Source: Paracyclopina nana (taxonomy: Eukaryota; Arthropoda; Copepoda; Cyclopoida; Cyclopettidae). Taken from it: DNA of 64,000 nt. A program made the position numbers and the translations under genes. The DNA lies in the NCBI GenBank assembly GCA_019096065.1, contig JAGUCH010000004.1, forward strand, positions 6,510,001 to 6,574,000, given 5' to 3'. Shown here one piece after another: positions 19,796 to 33,100 of this stretch. Every line of letters starts with the position of its first letter. Within the stretch, counting starts at the first letter, position 1. Under the pieces are notes generated by a model. The model was given only the letters and a program-made list of their open reading frames with translations, was not told the origin of the DNA and did no database searches.

Positions 19796-22700
19796 ATATT
19801 TGGCTATGTAAATGATCCACTGAGATTTGTCCTCCAAGTTGATCCTCTTTTGAATTAAAACTGCTCTTCTACTTTTCCTCTTCTCCCTCAAAATGACTTT
19901 GGTTTGCGTTTTCCGGTGCATCACAGAGAAGCTCTTTTTGGAGCAGCTGGTCTTGATGATTTCATCTCTGTCAACATTCTGGTTTTTACGCGGCGGCCAC
20001 TGACGACCACTGCTGCATGAGCACACAGGAGATTCACTCGTTTTGGCATGTACCAATTTTTCATTCTTCAATTCATCATCCTTGATCTGAATCAGCCTGG
20101 ACTTGTCGAGCATTTTCAGGGCATTGTGTCCACCCGAATCAATGGTGTGCTCTTGCTGGCTGCCATAATTGCAGTTGATGAAGATGTGAATCCTTTTGCG
20201 AAACTTTGGAAGCCTGTAATAAGAATAAGCAAAAAAGGCCTTAATAATGATCATAATTGGGAATGAGAGCCAATTGTAGCAGACAAGCGCTCACCAACAT
20301 AAACCTTAACTAAGGATTATGTAACATGTGTATTAGCTTAGAATAAAGAAGCTATTACTACGCATTTTTATATTAATCCGATTTTCTTTGTTGAGGCAAA
20401 CTTGCATTTATTCAAGTTATGATTGCCATCAAACAGGGTCGCAGCTTTAAAAAGCCTATTCTTTGATTTATGCAATATTTACATTAGTAGATACATAAGA
20501 TTTTGCATAAGTGATGCAAAATCTTTTGTAGATACATAAAAATACGCTCTTGGTGCATCAAATAAGCAGCTTACCTTAAACCATAAATGTAAGCATTAAG
20601 GACGGATGAGCACTTGCAGAAGAGCATGCTTAAAAGACTCGCATATTTGCTCAGCTTGTGGCCATGCCCAAGCATTTGCGCCAATGCGACAAAGGTGAAA
20701 GGTGTCCATCCCAAGGTCCATATGATGATAGCGATGAGCAAACGTGAGGCCACTTTTCGCTCGATGGTGAAAAAGTCCGCTTCTGGAGCCGCCTTTTTGC
20801 CGCCATTCATGGAACTGATGTTACGGAAGCTGTTCACATTTGAGCGTGTTCCATAAGTATAAATGAAAATCTGGAACGAGGACTGGCATAAGTTAAGTAT
20901 TTTTCATAATCATGCATTGTCATCCCATTTCGTACGTACACGTGAGCGTTTTTACGGCTACGCAACCTTTTTACGTAGCTCGGTGTTATTACCATGCTCA
21001 CATGAGAAGCACGGATTTCCGCCTCAAAATTACCTTTATGTAGCAAAAGATGATCACAATGATTGGGATTAACCAGGCTGCAACAATCATGATGTAGATG
21101 TACGCCCTGTCTGTCCACTTTTGGCTCCATGTGTCAAATTCACAAGACAAGAGGTAGCTCTGAAAAAAACACGTGCGCATATATGACGATTTGACGAGTT
21201 TTTTAAACTTTTTTAATTTACCTCAGATACGTAGTGGTTGATTCCCAACAAAGGTAGACCAGAGAAAAACAAGGCAAATATCCAAATGGCAGCAATCATG
21301 ATGTTAATCTGAAATGCATGAGCAAACGTCAGAATCAAGTTTTTCTGATGAAACCAAGGCAACTAGATTCATTTCCTATCAGAATGGAAATTTTAACTTA
21401 AAAAGCTGGCCAGAAAAAATGGATAAATAATTGTAGAAAAATATTTTTCATAACAGACTTGAGCTCTTTTTAATTTGAAAATATAAAAGCCAACTGATTC
21501 GAAAGTGTGAGCCTATATAAGCTATTCTTTTTGTGCTGAAAAGCAAAATAATTTGTAGGAATTTTTATTTTCATTCGACAAAATAGTCAAGTAAATCAAA
21601 ATTATCCCCCCTTTTTGAAATTAGGAAGAGCTGGTAATTCATTAACCAATCAATTTTAAATAAGTTTTGCAGTGATAGTTGCTTTAGCTTGTGTGGGTAG
21701 CAATCATGAAATTCAATTAGAGAATACCAAATCATCATCAACTTGATAACAATTGCGTTCAAGTACCACTTTGTTTCACTTTTTGTTCCAGCTGCGCATC
21801 GTATTTCGATGCAATTGCACAGAATGTCGATCATGTTGAGCGGAAAAATTGTGAAGATTGGTTTCTAAGAGCTTGGAAATTAAGGAGAAGTGCGCATTTC
21901 AGGAAATTTGTGTGCATTATAAGCATACCAAAAAATAAGAATGAATCATATTAGTAATAGCACTGACTGTCATAACCCAAGTCATTTTTGAGAACAGATC
22001 GCGAAAACATTCATTTCTGGCGAATACCCCAAAGACTTTGGAATAACCCCCATACTGTGGTGCCATCTTAAGTTATATCGCTAAGAATAACTGAAATTCT
22101 TTTGATGCTTTTTGACTTTTTCTGATCCAGATTTAAAACGCTTTGATAATGCACCGTTTCTTTGAATTTAATTGGGCTTTGCTTACGGAGGCTCTGGTAG
22201 TAATAATTTTTGCCGCTAGGAGGAGCTAATGATAGCACAGCTAATGGCAGCGTAGGCTAAGCGGGCTGAAAATTGAATTTCGATCTGTTTCTGTTTGCAC
22301 CTGCTCTGCTGCTAGCCCCGATCTAAAAAAATTGAACCTCCGATCAATTTTTAAAGTCAACAGATATGGTATATTTCAACTAATTCACTAATATTTCAGT
22401 CTCCTAATTTTTTAAAAGTAAGATTTAATCCAGTTTTGTTGCCATTTTATGGGCACATTGAGTAATAATTGTGTGCTTTGCAGGACAATTTGCCCAAGAA
22501 AAGCAAGCTTAAAGCACAGAGGAGCTATCTGGAAAAGACAGAAAATATCTTGTTTTTAGACCAGAACGCCAAATATTTTGTTTTGAAATGTCAAAAAGCC
22601 AAATGATAACGATTATGCGACGAACTAGTTGAAAGGACGCCGAAATAGAATCGGAGCCTTCGGAGGTTACTCCTAATGCCATCTTTTTTACCTTATTCGG

Positions 22701-23916
22701 AAAAATGTAACTAAACCGTGAGCAAAGCCCAATTGCTGGGAAGCAGCAATTGTCAAATACAACTCATTTTTGCAAACGCGCTTTCAACGCTTTCCCTCAC
22801 ACAGTTTGCACTATGTGTCTTCGAACTGAAAAATTAGCTTGGTGCCGCTTCCTTAACTTATCACGACAATTTTGCCAAAATGTTAAAATAATTAAAGTTT
22901 CATAAAAAAAACAGTTATACTACTGCCTGATTCGAATTAGAGAGAGGAAAGCGATTTTTTGCTTGCTGCAATTTATTCTACAGAAAATGAAAGTGCACTC
23001 GGCTTGTTTCCAGCCACTCATGGTAAAGTCTTTCAGATATTACATAATAGCTCCAAGGTTAAGGGTTAAGTAAAATTCTGATAAAGTCTCTAATAATATC
23101 CAACCAAGTCTGTGAGTTTGAAAAGCCACCAATCAAGATACAAAAGTGGTTTTTAAAGGAGCCAGACAGTGACGTTTCATGAATGTACGTTGCTTTAATT
23201 TCCCATTTTTTACTGCTACTCTGTCAATCACAGATTAAAGTCCGCTCCTTGATGGTAAGCATGAACATGGTTTTTTTACCTGCATTCTGGACAGCTTCCG
23301 TGATTTGGTTAGTGGAGTGCTGATGGTGCGATAGCGGTCGTAGGAAATGCACATGATTGTCCAGATTTCGGTCAATCCTGCCAGCGTGCCCAAGCCTCCA
23401 TAGGAAACGCAGCCTGATGAAAGTAGGAAAAACGTGAGTTTGTTTGCATACCAATATGAATGGAAGTTGATTTCCCCACACCGAAATCCGATCATCAAGG
23501 ATGGGAAATATTTCCTTACCCCATTCTCCGAGCAATGGACCACCCGAAAGACCATTGACTACAATCACCCAAGATTTGGTATGCATAATTGAGTTGGAAA
23601 TGGCCAAGTTGATCACGAGCTTATGGCCTGCTGTTCGCAAGCCCTTATGCCTGCAACAAAAAGGCCATTAATAGCAAAAGAAGGCTTTTTTCTCAAGGAT
23701 CAGCAGAAGTCACCTGATGTACAAAAATATGAGGAGGAAGTTTCCAGAGATGGCAATGACGCTCAAGCACAAGGTGACGAGAGCAGCAAACGTGCACACG
23801 ATCGGGTCTGGAGTGCCAAAGACAAGCACTTCCTTAGGCACGACATCAATGAAGGACGGGTTGTAGCTTCTGATGAATTCCAGCGTGCGGTTGACCACTT
23901 CATCATGCGGCTCCAT
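19769..23916 (-). CDS. Opsin (rhodopsin-class GPCR with retinal-binding lysine)
   Basis: Light-sensing GPCR. Seven exons: 23916-23714, 23650-23520, 23413-23280, 21308-21222, 21159-21034, 20870-20575, 20213-19769; 473 codons plus stop, phases consistent. TM1 carries ISGNFLLIF; TM2 NLAISNS; TM3 starts at Cys113 with Tyr116 and ends YDRY (136-139). EL2 has Glu185 and Cys191 in YVSESYLLSCEFD; TM6 has WTLGWTPF; TM7 has Lys313 six residues before NAYIY, the exact Schiff-base spacing. Tyr at the 113-equivalent with Glu at the 181-equivalent is the invertebrate counterion arrangement. Oddities: Asn replaces the usual TM2 Asp, NAYIY replaces NPxxY, and LPKF replaces the HPK motif of Gq-coupled opsins. 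The 148-residue tail is basic. There is an N-glycosylation site (NRT) at the N-terminus. The opsin subclass is uncertain; r-opsin or arthropsin-like is most likely. Confidence 0.9.
21309..23279 (-). other. Long third intron of the opsin gene
   Basis: Just under 2 kb, AT-rich, between the TM3 and TM4 exons. No ORF of note, transposon ends or RNA gene were recognised in it. Other introns of this gene are 60-110 bp, apart from one of about 160 bp and one of about 360 bp. Confidence 0.7.
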
Positions 23917-24134
23917 GTTATTTCCACGGCGACAACTTTCCTCGCTGGAAGTCGGGTGGAAATTAAGGCCTCTCCCAAAGCTCCTCAAAAAGAGAGATGC
24001 GAGCGGAGAGCACGCAAGCTGCGGCGAAGCCACTTTTTTCTTTATTTCACATCACAAAACACACAAATCATGGCCGAAATGGGATACAATATACAACTTA
24101 TAGTAAGATAATCGCATGCAGCAGGACCAGCGGA

Positions 24135-27100
24135 TCAAAAGGCTTGGTAGGAGTGTCTGAGGACGTTGTTGGAGTCCGTGTCCACCCAGGATGAACACCC
24201 GGCTCCCCTGTAGCCCGTGGGTGCGAATTTTCGGTGGTAGCAGCTCTCGCAGTAGATGTCACCATCACCCCCATTGTAGACGGTGTTATGCGTCAATGGA
24301 CGCTCGCACGCGTGACAAGTGGCGCACTTGCTATGATAATGTTTGCCCTTGCTGGCCACAGATTCAGCCTTGAAGACAGCCCCGCCACACCGAGGACAAT
24401 TCTTGCTGGGATCCTCCGATTTGATGGAGGTCGTCTCGATGACTTTCAAGTCGACATCAGAAGGTCGGATTTGAGGCCCGTACTTGTGCCCGTAGCAGTT
24501 CTTGCAATACAGTAGCCCATCCGGACCGTCGTTGTTGGTGAGGCTGTCCAGGAGACGAGAGCAGTCCACGCAACGGAAGCAGTTCTTGTGATACCATGAT
24601 CCCTATAAGAGTATGGATAAGCATTTTCCAATGGCCTTTTTTGCCGTCTAAACGTACCGAGGCTGTGACCATTTTTTCGGCCTCGAACACACGACCGTCG
24701 CATTTCGGGCAGCAATCCTGGGCACCCTTTTCCGCCTTGATCACCCAAGTCTCGATGGTGGCTCGGGCAAGCATGTCATCCTCGTTCTTGTACATTTTTG
24801 GCAGGGAAGCAGACCTGGCCCTGCAACACGAATTACGGATTATAGTTATTTATTTCGAGCTGGGGCACCTAAAGTAGGGTCATTAGATAGCTGAGCAAGG
24901 ATTTTAAAATGGGAAAACTCGAGTACAGCTTTACTAGCCCGAGCCTGCGAGGGCTGTAATTGTACGAGTGTTTTTCCATTTTAAAAACCGAGGTCAGCTA
25001 TCTAATGACCCTACTTTACGTGCCCTAGCTCAAAATATACAATTTTATATTCTGTAATACGATTTTTGAGTGTTTTAATGAAGTTACCGGGCTGCCCTGT
25101 GCCCCAGAAAATGCTGCTCAGTTTTTAGTTGCTTCACTGGCTCTCATGTGCTAGTATCCTGTGGTTTGGGAGCAATAAAGTAAACTTTCAGAATCATTTG
25201 TTCAGATGTGTTCCTATGGCATAATGGTTAGAGCGCTAGGCTCTTGATTCAGCTGTCTAGTGTTCAAACCCCAGTCATTCCAAACTTTTATTTTATTTCT
25301 TTATCTAGCTTAAGTTATGCTAAAGTCCTGTACATAGCATGCAATTCTCATGATGTTTCCATATCTCAGAGGTTAATGTCTTGGAATTGTGCTTCAACTT
25401 TCTGATGTTCGAATCTTGGATGATCCTCTCTTTTTCTAACTTCTTTGGAATTTGGATTAGTTCCATGGAATATGAGGGCATTAAATTACTTAAAATCCCT
25501 CAAATTTGATTCCAGGGCCGTTTAGTATTTAATATCGCCCAAATTGCTTAAAAAGAACTGTGATATAAAAGAGCTGAGTCGGAACGGTAAACTGAATTAT
25601 AACACGAGGAAATCGTATTACAGTATATAAAAGTGCTGATACGTGCAAAATCAGATTCGCGATGCTGCATGAAAAAGTGCCGACCTTTTGAAATGTGGCT
25701 TGCCCTTGGGCTTTGTCCTTGACTTGGTGCCGAACTCGAAGGAGTAGCAGGATTGACAATAAACCTCAGCATCTGGACCTGGAAAGAACGTGTGTGAGAT
25801 TCTCAAGAGAGCTTTGATTTCCCCCCCATGAAAGTTGATTCACAAAGGAACTTGAAGTCGCGGCTCTTCAGCGGAATTTTTTTGTCGCGGAAAAATTACA
25901 TTGTTCATTGAATGAATGCAGATGAAAAGAGATGATGACAGGGAAAAAATATTTACAATGAGATCCACTCTTTTGCTCCTTACCTTCGCAGCAAGTGGTG
26001 GAATCCAGCTTTTTGTTGCATTCAATGCAGCTAAAACAGTTGCGATGGAAATTGCCCACTCTCGTCACCATCCTTTCAGCCTCAAATACCTTGAAAAAAA
26101 AATAAGGATTTAATGTTACGCAACCGATGCTGCAAATACCCGAGCTCTCTTAAAAGGGCATGAATTTCTCTGATCTTTGCTTTCAAAACATCTTCTTTGC
26201 ACAATCAACAGGTTAAAAAAAGACTGTAATGGTAAAAGTAGATTTGCGAGCTATGAAGGGAAAAAACGTACTTTCGATAACTCAATAAAGGTGAAAAATT
26301 GCATTGTTCTTGGCGACAGCACAGAATTTTTGTACTGTCATCAAAGCATAAATACCACATCAAAGCTTCTTTGCTAAAACCTTTTTCAATTTTGAAAGAG
26401 CTTGGAAATCATATTGATGCTATTTGATATCCACAAACTTTGCTCTCCACGAGAGACGGAAAAGATTAGGGAAAAGGATTACAGCTCTTAATTTGGCTGT
26501 CAAAAAGTTGGGTGAGCCCGTAGAAGACAAATGCAGCAATCCAATTTAATCTTTGGTAATGTCATCCGAAAAAATCCAGTTAATTAACCGCGAGGTAATG
26601 GTGTAAAAGATACCAATCAATATACTATAGGTATAGCAATCTTGGGTTTCACGATGCTTGTTCTCATAAACATTTTTGTAAGGTAAGCAAGGCACTTTGC
26701 GCGCTTATATCTCAGCATCTACTCGTCCGACTGGAACCAAATTTGGAGGAATTCATAAGGACGTATTCAAGAATCTTCATGCCAATTTTCATCCGGATTG
26801 GAGGACGCTAAGGCCGCCTTACTGAAAGTGAGGCAAATCAGTTAAGCAAAGGAGAAAAATCAGCCACCTCCTTAGAGACCTCCGATCCGGATGAAAATTG
26901 GCATGAAGATTCTTCAATACACTCTTATGAATCCCTCCAAATTTGGTTCCAATCCACAGAAGGGTCACTCCTAACAAAAAAGTCGCATCGTTTTCTCTGA
27001 AACTTAAGCGAAAAAGTCCATCACTAAATCGGCTCTAGATTGATGCTAACACTTCAAAATTGACTTCCATGATGTTTTTGGGCTACTAAAATGTTATCTT

Positions 27101-30100
27101 TGGTAATGTCATCCGAAAAAATCCAGTTAATTAACCGCGAGGTAATGGTGTAAAAGATACCAATCAATATACTATAGGTATAGCAATCTTGGGTTTCACG
27201 ATGCTTGTTCTCATAAACATTTTTGTAAGGTAAGCAAGGCACTTTGCGCGCTTATATCTCAGCATCTACTCGTCCGACTGGAACCAAATTTGGAGGAATT
27301 CATAAGGACGTATTCAAGAATCTTCATGCCAATTTTCATCCGGATTGGAGGACGCTAAGGCCGCCTTACTGAAAGTGAGGCAAATCAGTTATATGATTTA
27401 GAAGGAGAAAAATCAGCCACCTCCTTAGAGACCTCCGATCCGGATTAAAGTTATGGTGCATTTTTACGTACTTTTCAATGATGCGACTTTTTTATTAGGA
27501 GTGACCCAAATTTGGTTCCAATCGGCTCAATACTTACTGAGTTATGAGCTTCCAAAGTGCCTTGCTTTGCTTACCGCCTGCCTTACTGAGTTTTATGAGA
27601 ACAAGCTGCTAACGTACCCTAATATCTGATAAAATTCTTAAAGGCAAAGATGCTCCCAAAATCTTCGGGCAAATCAGCTTAGAAGACCTCGTTCAGGAAA
27701 GTGAAGCAGAAGACAAAGAGGGGAAGTAATGCCACAAAATCTGGCTTTTTCATCCCAACAAATTAAGCATAAGTTACTACGCACATGAAGGGTGGCGCTA
27801 ATCTACCTACCTTCAAAATATACTAACTTGACCTGAATTGACCCTAAGGTGCGAATTCAAACGTTTGTGAAAGTTTGCATTTTGAAAATCAATATAATAT
27901 AAAATCAGCTTGGTGGAATTAACCAATTGACAGAATGGAAACTTGACCTCAGTTGACCCCCAAGTGCAAACTCACACTTGTCAATGTGTCTGCAAAATAG
28001 CACCCGATCTTACTGAGATGGTAAAAAGCGCATTTTACTGATTTTAATTTCTGTACTTATGCAGCATTGTTCATGCAAAAAGAACTGATTAAGTTATAGA
28101 AAGAATTGTCTTATGGAAAAGTGAGTCTAGCAGCTCCTCACATTATCTGCGACTACAACCTAATCTTGTTTGGGGCATACATGAACAGGGCATAAGTTGC
28201 AGAACCATTTCATTAGTTTACAAATAAAGTACTCATAAAGTTGAACCCCATTCACAGTAAGGTGGTAGCCACCCTAACCGAGATGAATTCGACCACCCCA
28301 ACTACTTACATTTTTTGAAATCTCTGCAACCCTGCTTAAAGGCTAGGTAATCAATTTACGGCGCCCATCACTAAATAAGATTTTTTTAAAGCTCCTGCCT
28401 AAAGGGTTAGTTATTTTGAAAAATATTACTTCTATGACCCCCTCTAAAATTGAAAGTTCTAGGATACCAAGCAAATTTTAGGCAAAAATTCCCTTTATGC
28501 AATGTGTATCAAATGTTGCAAAAAGCAGGGCCATCTCTATCGAGCAATCCTGACGGAAGAATTCTACTTCTGAATCACGAAACTATTGTAGTTATTTTGT
28601 CCTCCACTAGGGAGCGCTTCAGTTGTGCTAGTACATAAAAAGAGCGCGAAATTCAAATTCAAGAACTGGATAAACCAGCGTGAGAGTGAGCGCTCACTCT
28701 CGCTCGCTTCACATGCCTGAAAGTGTTACCAGCCATTTTCCAAATTTAGCTCGCCACATAACAAATTATGGCTGTTTTTATGTGATCTTGGGGATAATGT
28801 TGAAACCATGCACTTTAACTCAAAGAAAATTCCACAGATTTATATAGAAATTTTGTCTTGCACCCTACCATAGTACAGTCCGATGATGTGCTATAGTAAA
28901 GCTGCGCATAGAGCTCACCTTATACTATAGATCATCTTGGCAAAAAGTATAGTAGAGTGATGGCATCTACTTAATGCCAAAATAAGAAGATATCTCATGA
29001 ATAGAGGATTCTAGCTAAGTGTCAATGAAGTAATTTTTTCTGCAGTTTCAAATTTTAGAGTGGGCCTATTCTGTACATTTTTCTACAACAAATGAGGTAG
29101 TGAAGGGGCAGAAGTTTTTCAAATTCTTATGTAGTGATGGGCGCCCGAAATCGATTTAGGCATTTGCTCCTCTAAAAAGCCACATGAAAGGCCTTTCAGA
29201 AAAAATATCCATTTTGGGGTGGTCCAATTCATTTAGGCTAGGTTTGCGACCACCTTACTGTGAATTACATAAATGCAAAATAATGAAAGCTAGCCTTATC
29301 ATCGTTGGCTGATGAAGCCTCATTAAAATGCAATTATAACAAACAAAAAACCTTTGCTTTCATAATGAAAAAGTGCCTTGGATTACTTTGAGGGACAGTA
29401 GCCTGGTTCTTACAAGTGATATCAGCATAGGGTGCCAGTGCCTGGTACTACTACGGATCGTGCCTTGTACAACCAGAACGCAACAACCACAACTGATGCA
29501 GTACATCACGTAAAAAATTGATGGATCGATCACGGATTGCAAACAAATAATATCCCCGATGTGAAAAACAGCGTACGAACACGTTGGCCGAAAAAAGCAC
29601 GTGCCACGAGAAGTTGAATTTATCCCAGACAAGTTGCTAGCGATGCTGTTACCTTTCCTAAGCATCTAGGGCAAGTTCCTCTTTCTCCCTTTTCTCCCTG
29701 AATGGCAGCCACGTCCATCCATCCCTTGTAGTTGGATTTTTGCTTGTGCCCAAAGAGAACTGCATAGCAATGTTTGCAGTACACTTCCCCGTCGAAGCCA
29801 TTGAAGAACGAGGATGCATCAAGGTTGGTCTTGCAGTCGTTGCAGCTCAAGCAATGCTTGTGCATCATGCCCGCTTTCGTGATGATCTTCTCCACTTCAA
29901 ATACCTTGGAGTGGCATCTTGCGCAAGCATCTGGAGCATCCTCGCTATCAACAGGAAAAGGGATGGCCTCACCGAATTTATTTTTGCCCCCAGGTCCAAA
30001 GGCTCTGAGATAGCAGACACGGCAGTAAACCTGCTCAGAAAAAGCAAGTAATTGATATTTCTTCAGTGCAACTGGACGGAAAATACCTCATCATCTGGAC

Positions 30101-33100
30101 CCTCAATAGCACCATAGTAGTGAAGTTGAGACCGGCAAGAAATGCAGCTAAAGCATCTCTTATGGTAAAGTCCCTTCTTCGTATTCATCTTCTCTGCCTC
30201 GAAAACCTATGAAGTGAATAAAGGGCATAGAATTATTCACATGTTTACGAGTGCATTTGTTTTTAGTCTTTTAAAATTGCTCGTAATAAGGATAGAGTAC
30301 CTACTATACTAATTAAAAAATGTACGTATGTACGGCAAAATTGCAAAAAACAGGAGCAAATCATTAGCAAGTTTTCGGTATGCGGCTTAAAATGGCTTCA
30401 GAAACCACACATGCTTGACAATAAGAGCATCATTCTAAATATGACACTTAAGGCGCGAGCACAAAAATGAGGACATAACAATTCAAGAGAAAAATAGCTT
30501 TCAGGTGGTTCACTCTAATGTGCTGACTCAAAAAAAAGAAAGATGAAGGTTTTTTACAAAATATTGCTTAGCGCTGATATTTATCAAAACAATCACAAAC
30601 TTTGCGGTTTTATTGATTAAATAAAGTACTTATATGAGTTTCTTAACATCGTGGACGGTGATCATTTTTATAATTGGATATGATTTATTCACCTCACTTC
30701 AAATTGAAGCAAGAGATTGAGGAAAATCTTTTTATTTTAGCCGTAGGGTACGATTTTTTCCTTTCATCCAATTAGTTCTATATCAAGAAAACTACACAAT
30801 TTACGCACACTGATAAGCAGTAAAAGTACGAGAAAATAAGGAAAACTTATACGCCACAAAATTACCTTTCCATGGCATCGAGGGCAATTAGTGGGCTCTC
30901 CTTCGTCACCGGGTATGATGGAAGTGTCTGAGGCTCCAGCATATTGAGTGGGCCAAGAAATCTTATGACAACAAATGTTGCAATAGATGTCATTGTCAGG
31001 GCCCACGGCCAGCAAAGTGATGTCGATCAGCCTCTTGCATTGTTTACACGACAAGCATTGCTTATGATACATTCGTCCTTTGATGTTCACCTCCTCAGCC
31101 TGAAAAATGAATTTCACCCATGAACTATTTGTACAATAGCAATTTTGCCGCATATGTTCCAAATTCCCACATCAGCTGTGAGATGTGAGAAATCCCCTTC
31201 AAGCCAGCACAAAATGGACAAGCTTGAAAAGGTTGCGTTTGACAAAATAATTTCGAATATGGTTGCTTTGTAAGTTTTTGGTAGGCAAAAAATCGAGACA
31301 AGAAACAAAAATGCTTGAGTAAAATATGGTAGCTATGCAGTACACAAGGACGTATGTGGCCTTACGCCTACTCAACTTTAATTTTGAGCCTGGTTAGCAT
31401 GATATATAAGAGTTTGAGCGAGTAATTGAAGGTGCTCCAATATCAATCAAGAATCGAGCTGAACGATTCATTGAATAACTCACTTGGAAAACCGATCCTT
31501 CACAACGAGGACAGCCATTTTCGCCATCTGCTGGCTTGATGACTGAAGTGTCACTGTAAATCTTGGGGAACTCGGTGGCAGGAAAGGTCTTCTTGAAGCA
31601 AGGTTTACAGTAGATTTCCTTGTCGGGGCCCTCGTACGAGTAGTGAATCGTTGCGTTCAGCGTTGTACTGCATTTCACGCAGCAAAAGCACCTGCGATGC
31701 CAAGCGTAGCTTTTACTAGCGATCCTCTCCGTATCGAAAATCTATAATTATGCAAGTTGTAGTTGGTGCGACGTTGTTACATATTTGAGTTTTCCTCACC
31801 TTGCCCTGGCATCTTTGGCACGTGTTCTCTCCTCCCTCTTCACCTTTGATTTTGCCCAAATCAACAGTCATTGAGGGCCTCAGTGTGTCGGCTGAATCAG
31901 TGTCAGTCCACTCTCCACATCCAGCTCCTATTGACGATTGAAGAAAGCAAAAATAATGGGTCATGCTCGGAAAATCCTCATAGTTTATTCTTCAGGAGTA
32001 TTGCAGTTAATGTACACCAAACAGGTTAATTATGATGTGCCACAAGTTATTGAATCTTGATCAGCATGCAGTGTGTCGATTTTCTCTCTTTTCACATATT
32101 CACGAATAACCATTCCTCTGCAAATCAATTGAGAAAAAAATGAGGGGTGGTACGTGTGTGGTATGAAAAATGTTGGAGAAATTGCAAGCAAGTGTGAAAC
32201 AAATCAAAACAGTGCTCGTAGTATGTCAGATCACACGTACCTCTATATCCAGGAGCCCCGAATTTGCGGCTATAGCAAGATTTGCAATAGATGTTGGCAT
32301 CCTTGCCCTCGCACAAATCTCTTGAGGAGAGTGGCTTGGTGCAATTGACGCAAGACGCGCACTTCTTATGGTAGACCTTGTCTTTTACTTCGATTCTTTC
32401 AGCGTGGAAAACCTTTAATTGGAAAGAGCCGAACAATAATGGCTACGTGGGAAAGCTGGCGAGAAATACGTGTACCTTTCCTTGACAGCGAGGGCAAGCA
32501 TCCTTGTCAGTCTCGGACGACTTGATTGTGGTGGTGTCAAGCAGTTTAAGCATATCAGCTCCACTTAGCGCAAAAGCAGTGCAACTGAACTTTTTCTGGT
32601 AGCATGGACGGCAGACAACTTCGCCTTTGAGAAAGAAGAGATGCCATTAAATCTAAACGACCTTTTTTCACGCTACCAGCTCAACCATAATCGCACGTTG
32701 CATTATGTAACTTATTTCATGAAATTGTGTCATCAATTTGTTACCGTCAGGTGCGTCACAAGCGATGAAATGATCCATAGGTCTACTACACTCCATGCAA
32801 GTGAAACACTTCTTATGGTAGATATGACGCATGGAAATCATCTTTTCAGCCTCGAAAACCTTGCCATTGCACCTGGGACAGGGGTTGTCCGAGTCGCCAG
32901 CCTGGATCGTCCAAGTGTCCACATTTGCCATATCCAAGTACTTGGGCTTGGAGCTCCTATCAATCAACCATGTTAGGCAACAATAAATGTTTGGTTCAAT
33001 AATTTACCTTAGTCGACCATAGCAGACCCTACAGTAGATCTTGTCATCGGGCCCATCACACACAGAGGTCGAGTCCAGGGGCTGAGAGCAAAATGTGCAC

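Larger units (their letters stand above)
26090..29652 (-). other. Large intron of the LIM gene between LIM 11 and LIM 12 exons
   Basis: About 3.6 kb, made largely of inverted-repeat elements: a partly duplicated palindromic element at 26549-27606 and a 1 kb terminal-inverted-repeat element at 28250-29265. Between them, at about 27823-27990, two imperfect direct repeats share the string ACTTGACCT. No protein-coding gene was recognised. Confidence 0.65.

Noticed and set aside
25206-25280. A functional tRNA gene
   Set aside because: A- and B-box-like words are present, but the acceptor and T stems do not pair, so only a tRNA-like repeat is claimed.
26549-27391. The 296 bp direct repeats as LTRs of a solo or short retroelement
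   Set aside because: They do not begin TG and end CA, have no flanking duplication, no primer site, and the 251 bp between them is non-coding. A duplicated foldback element explains them better.
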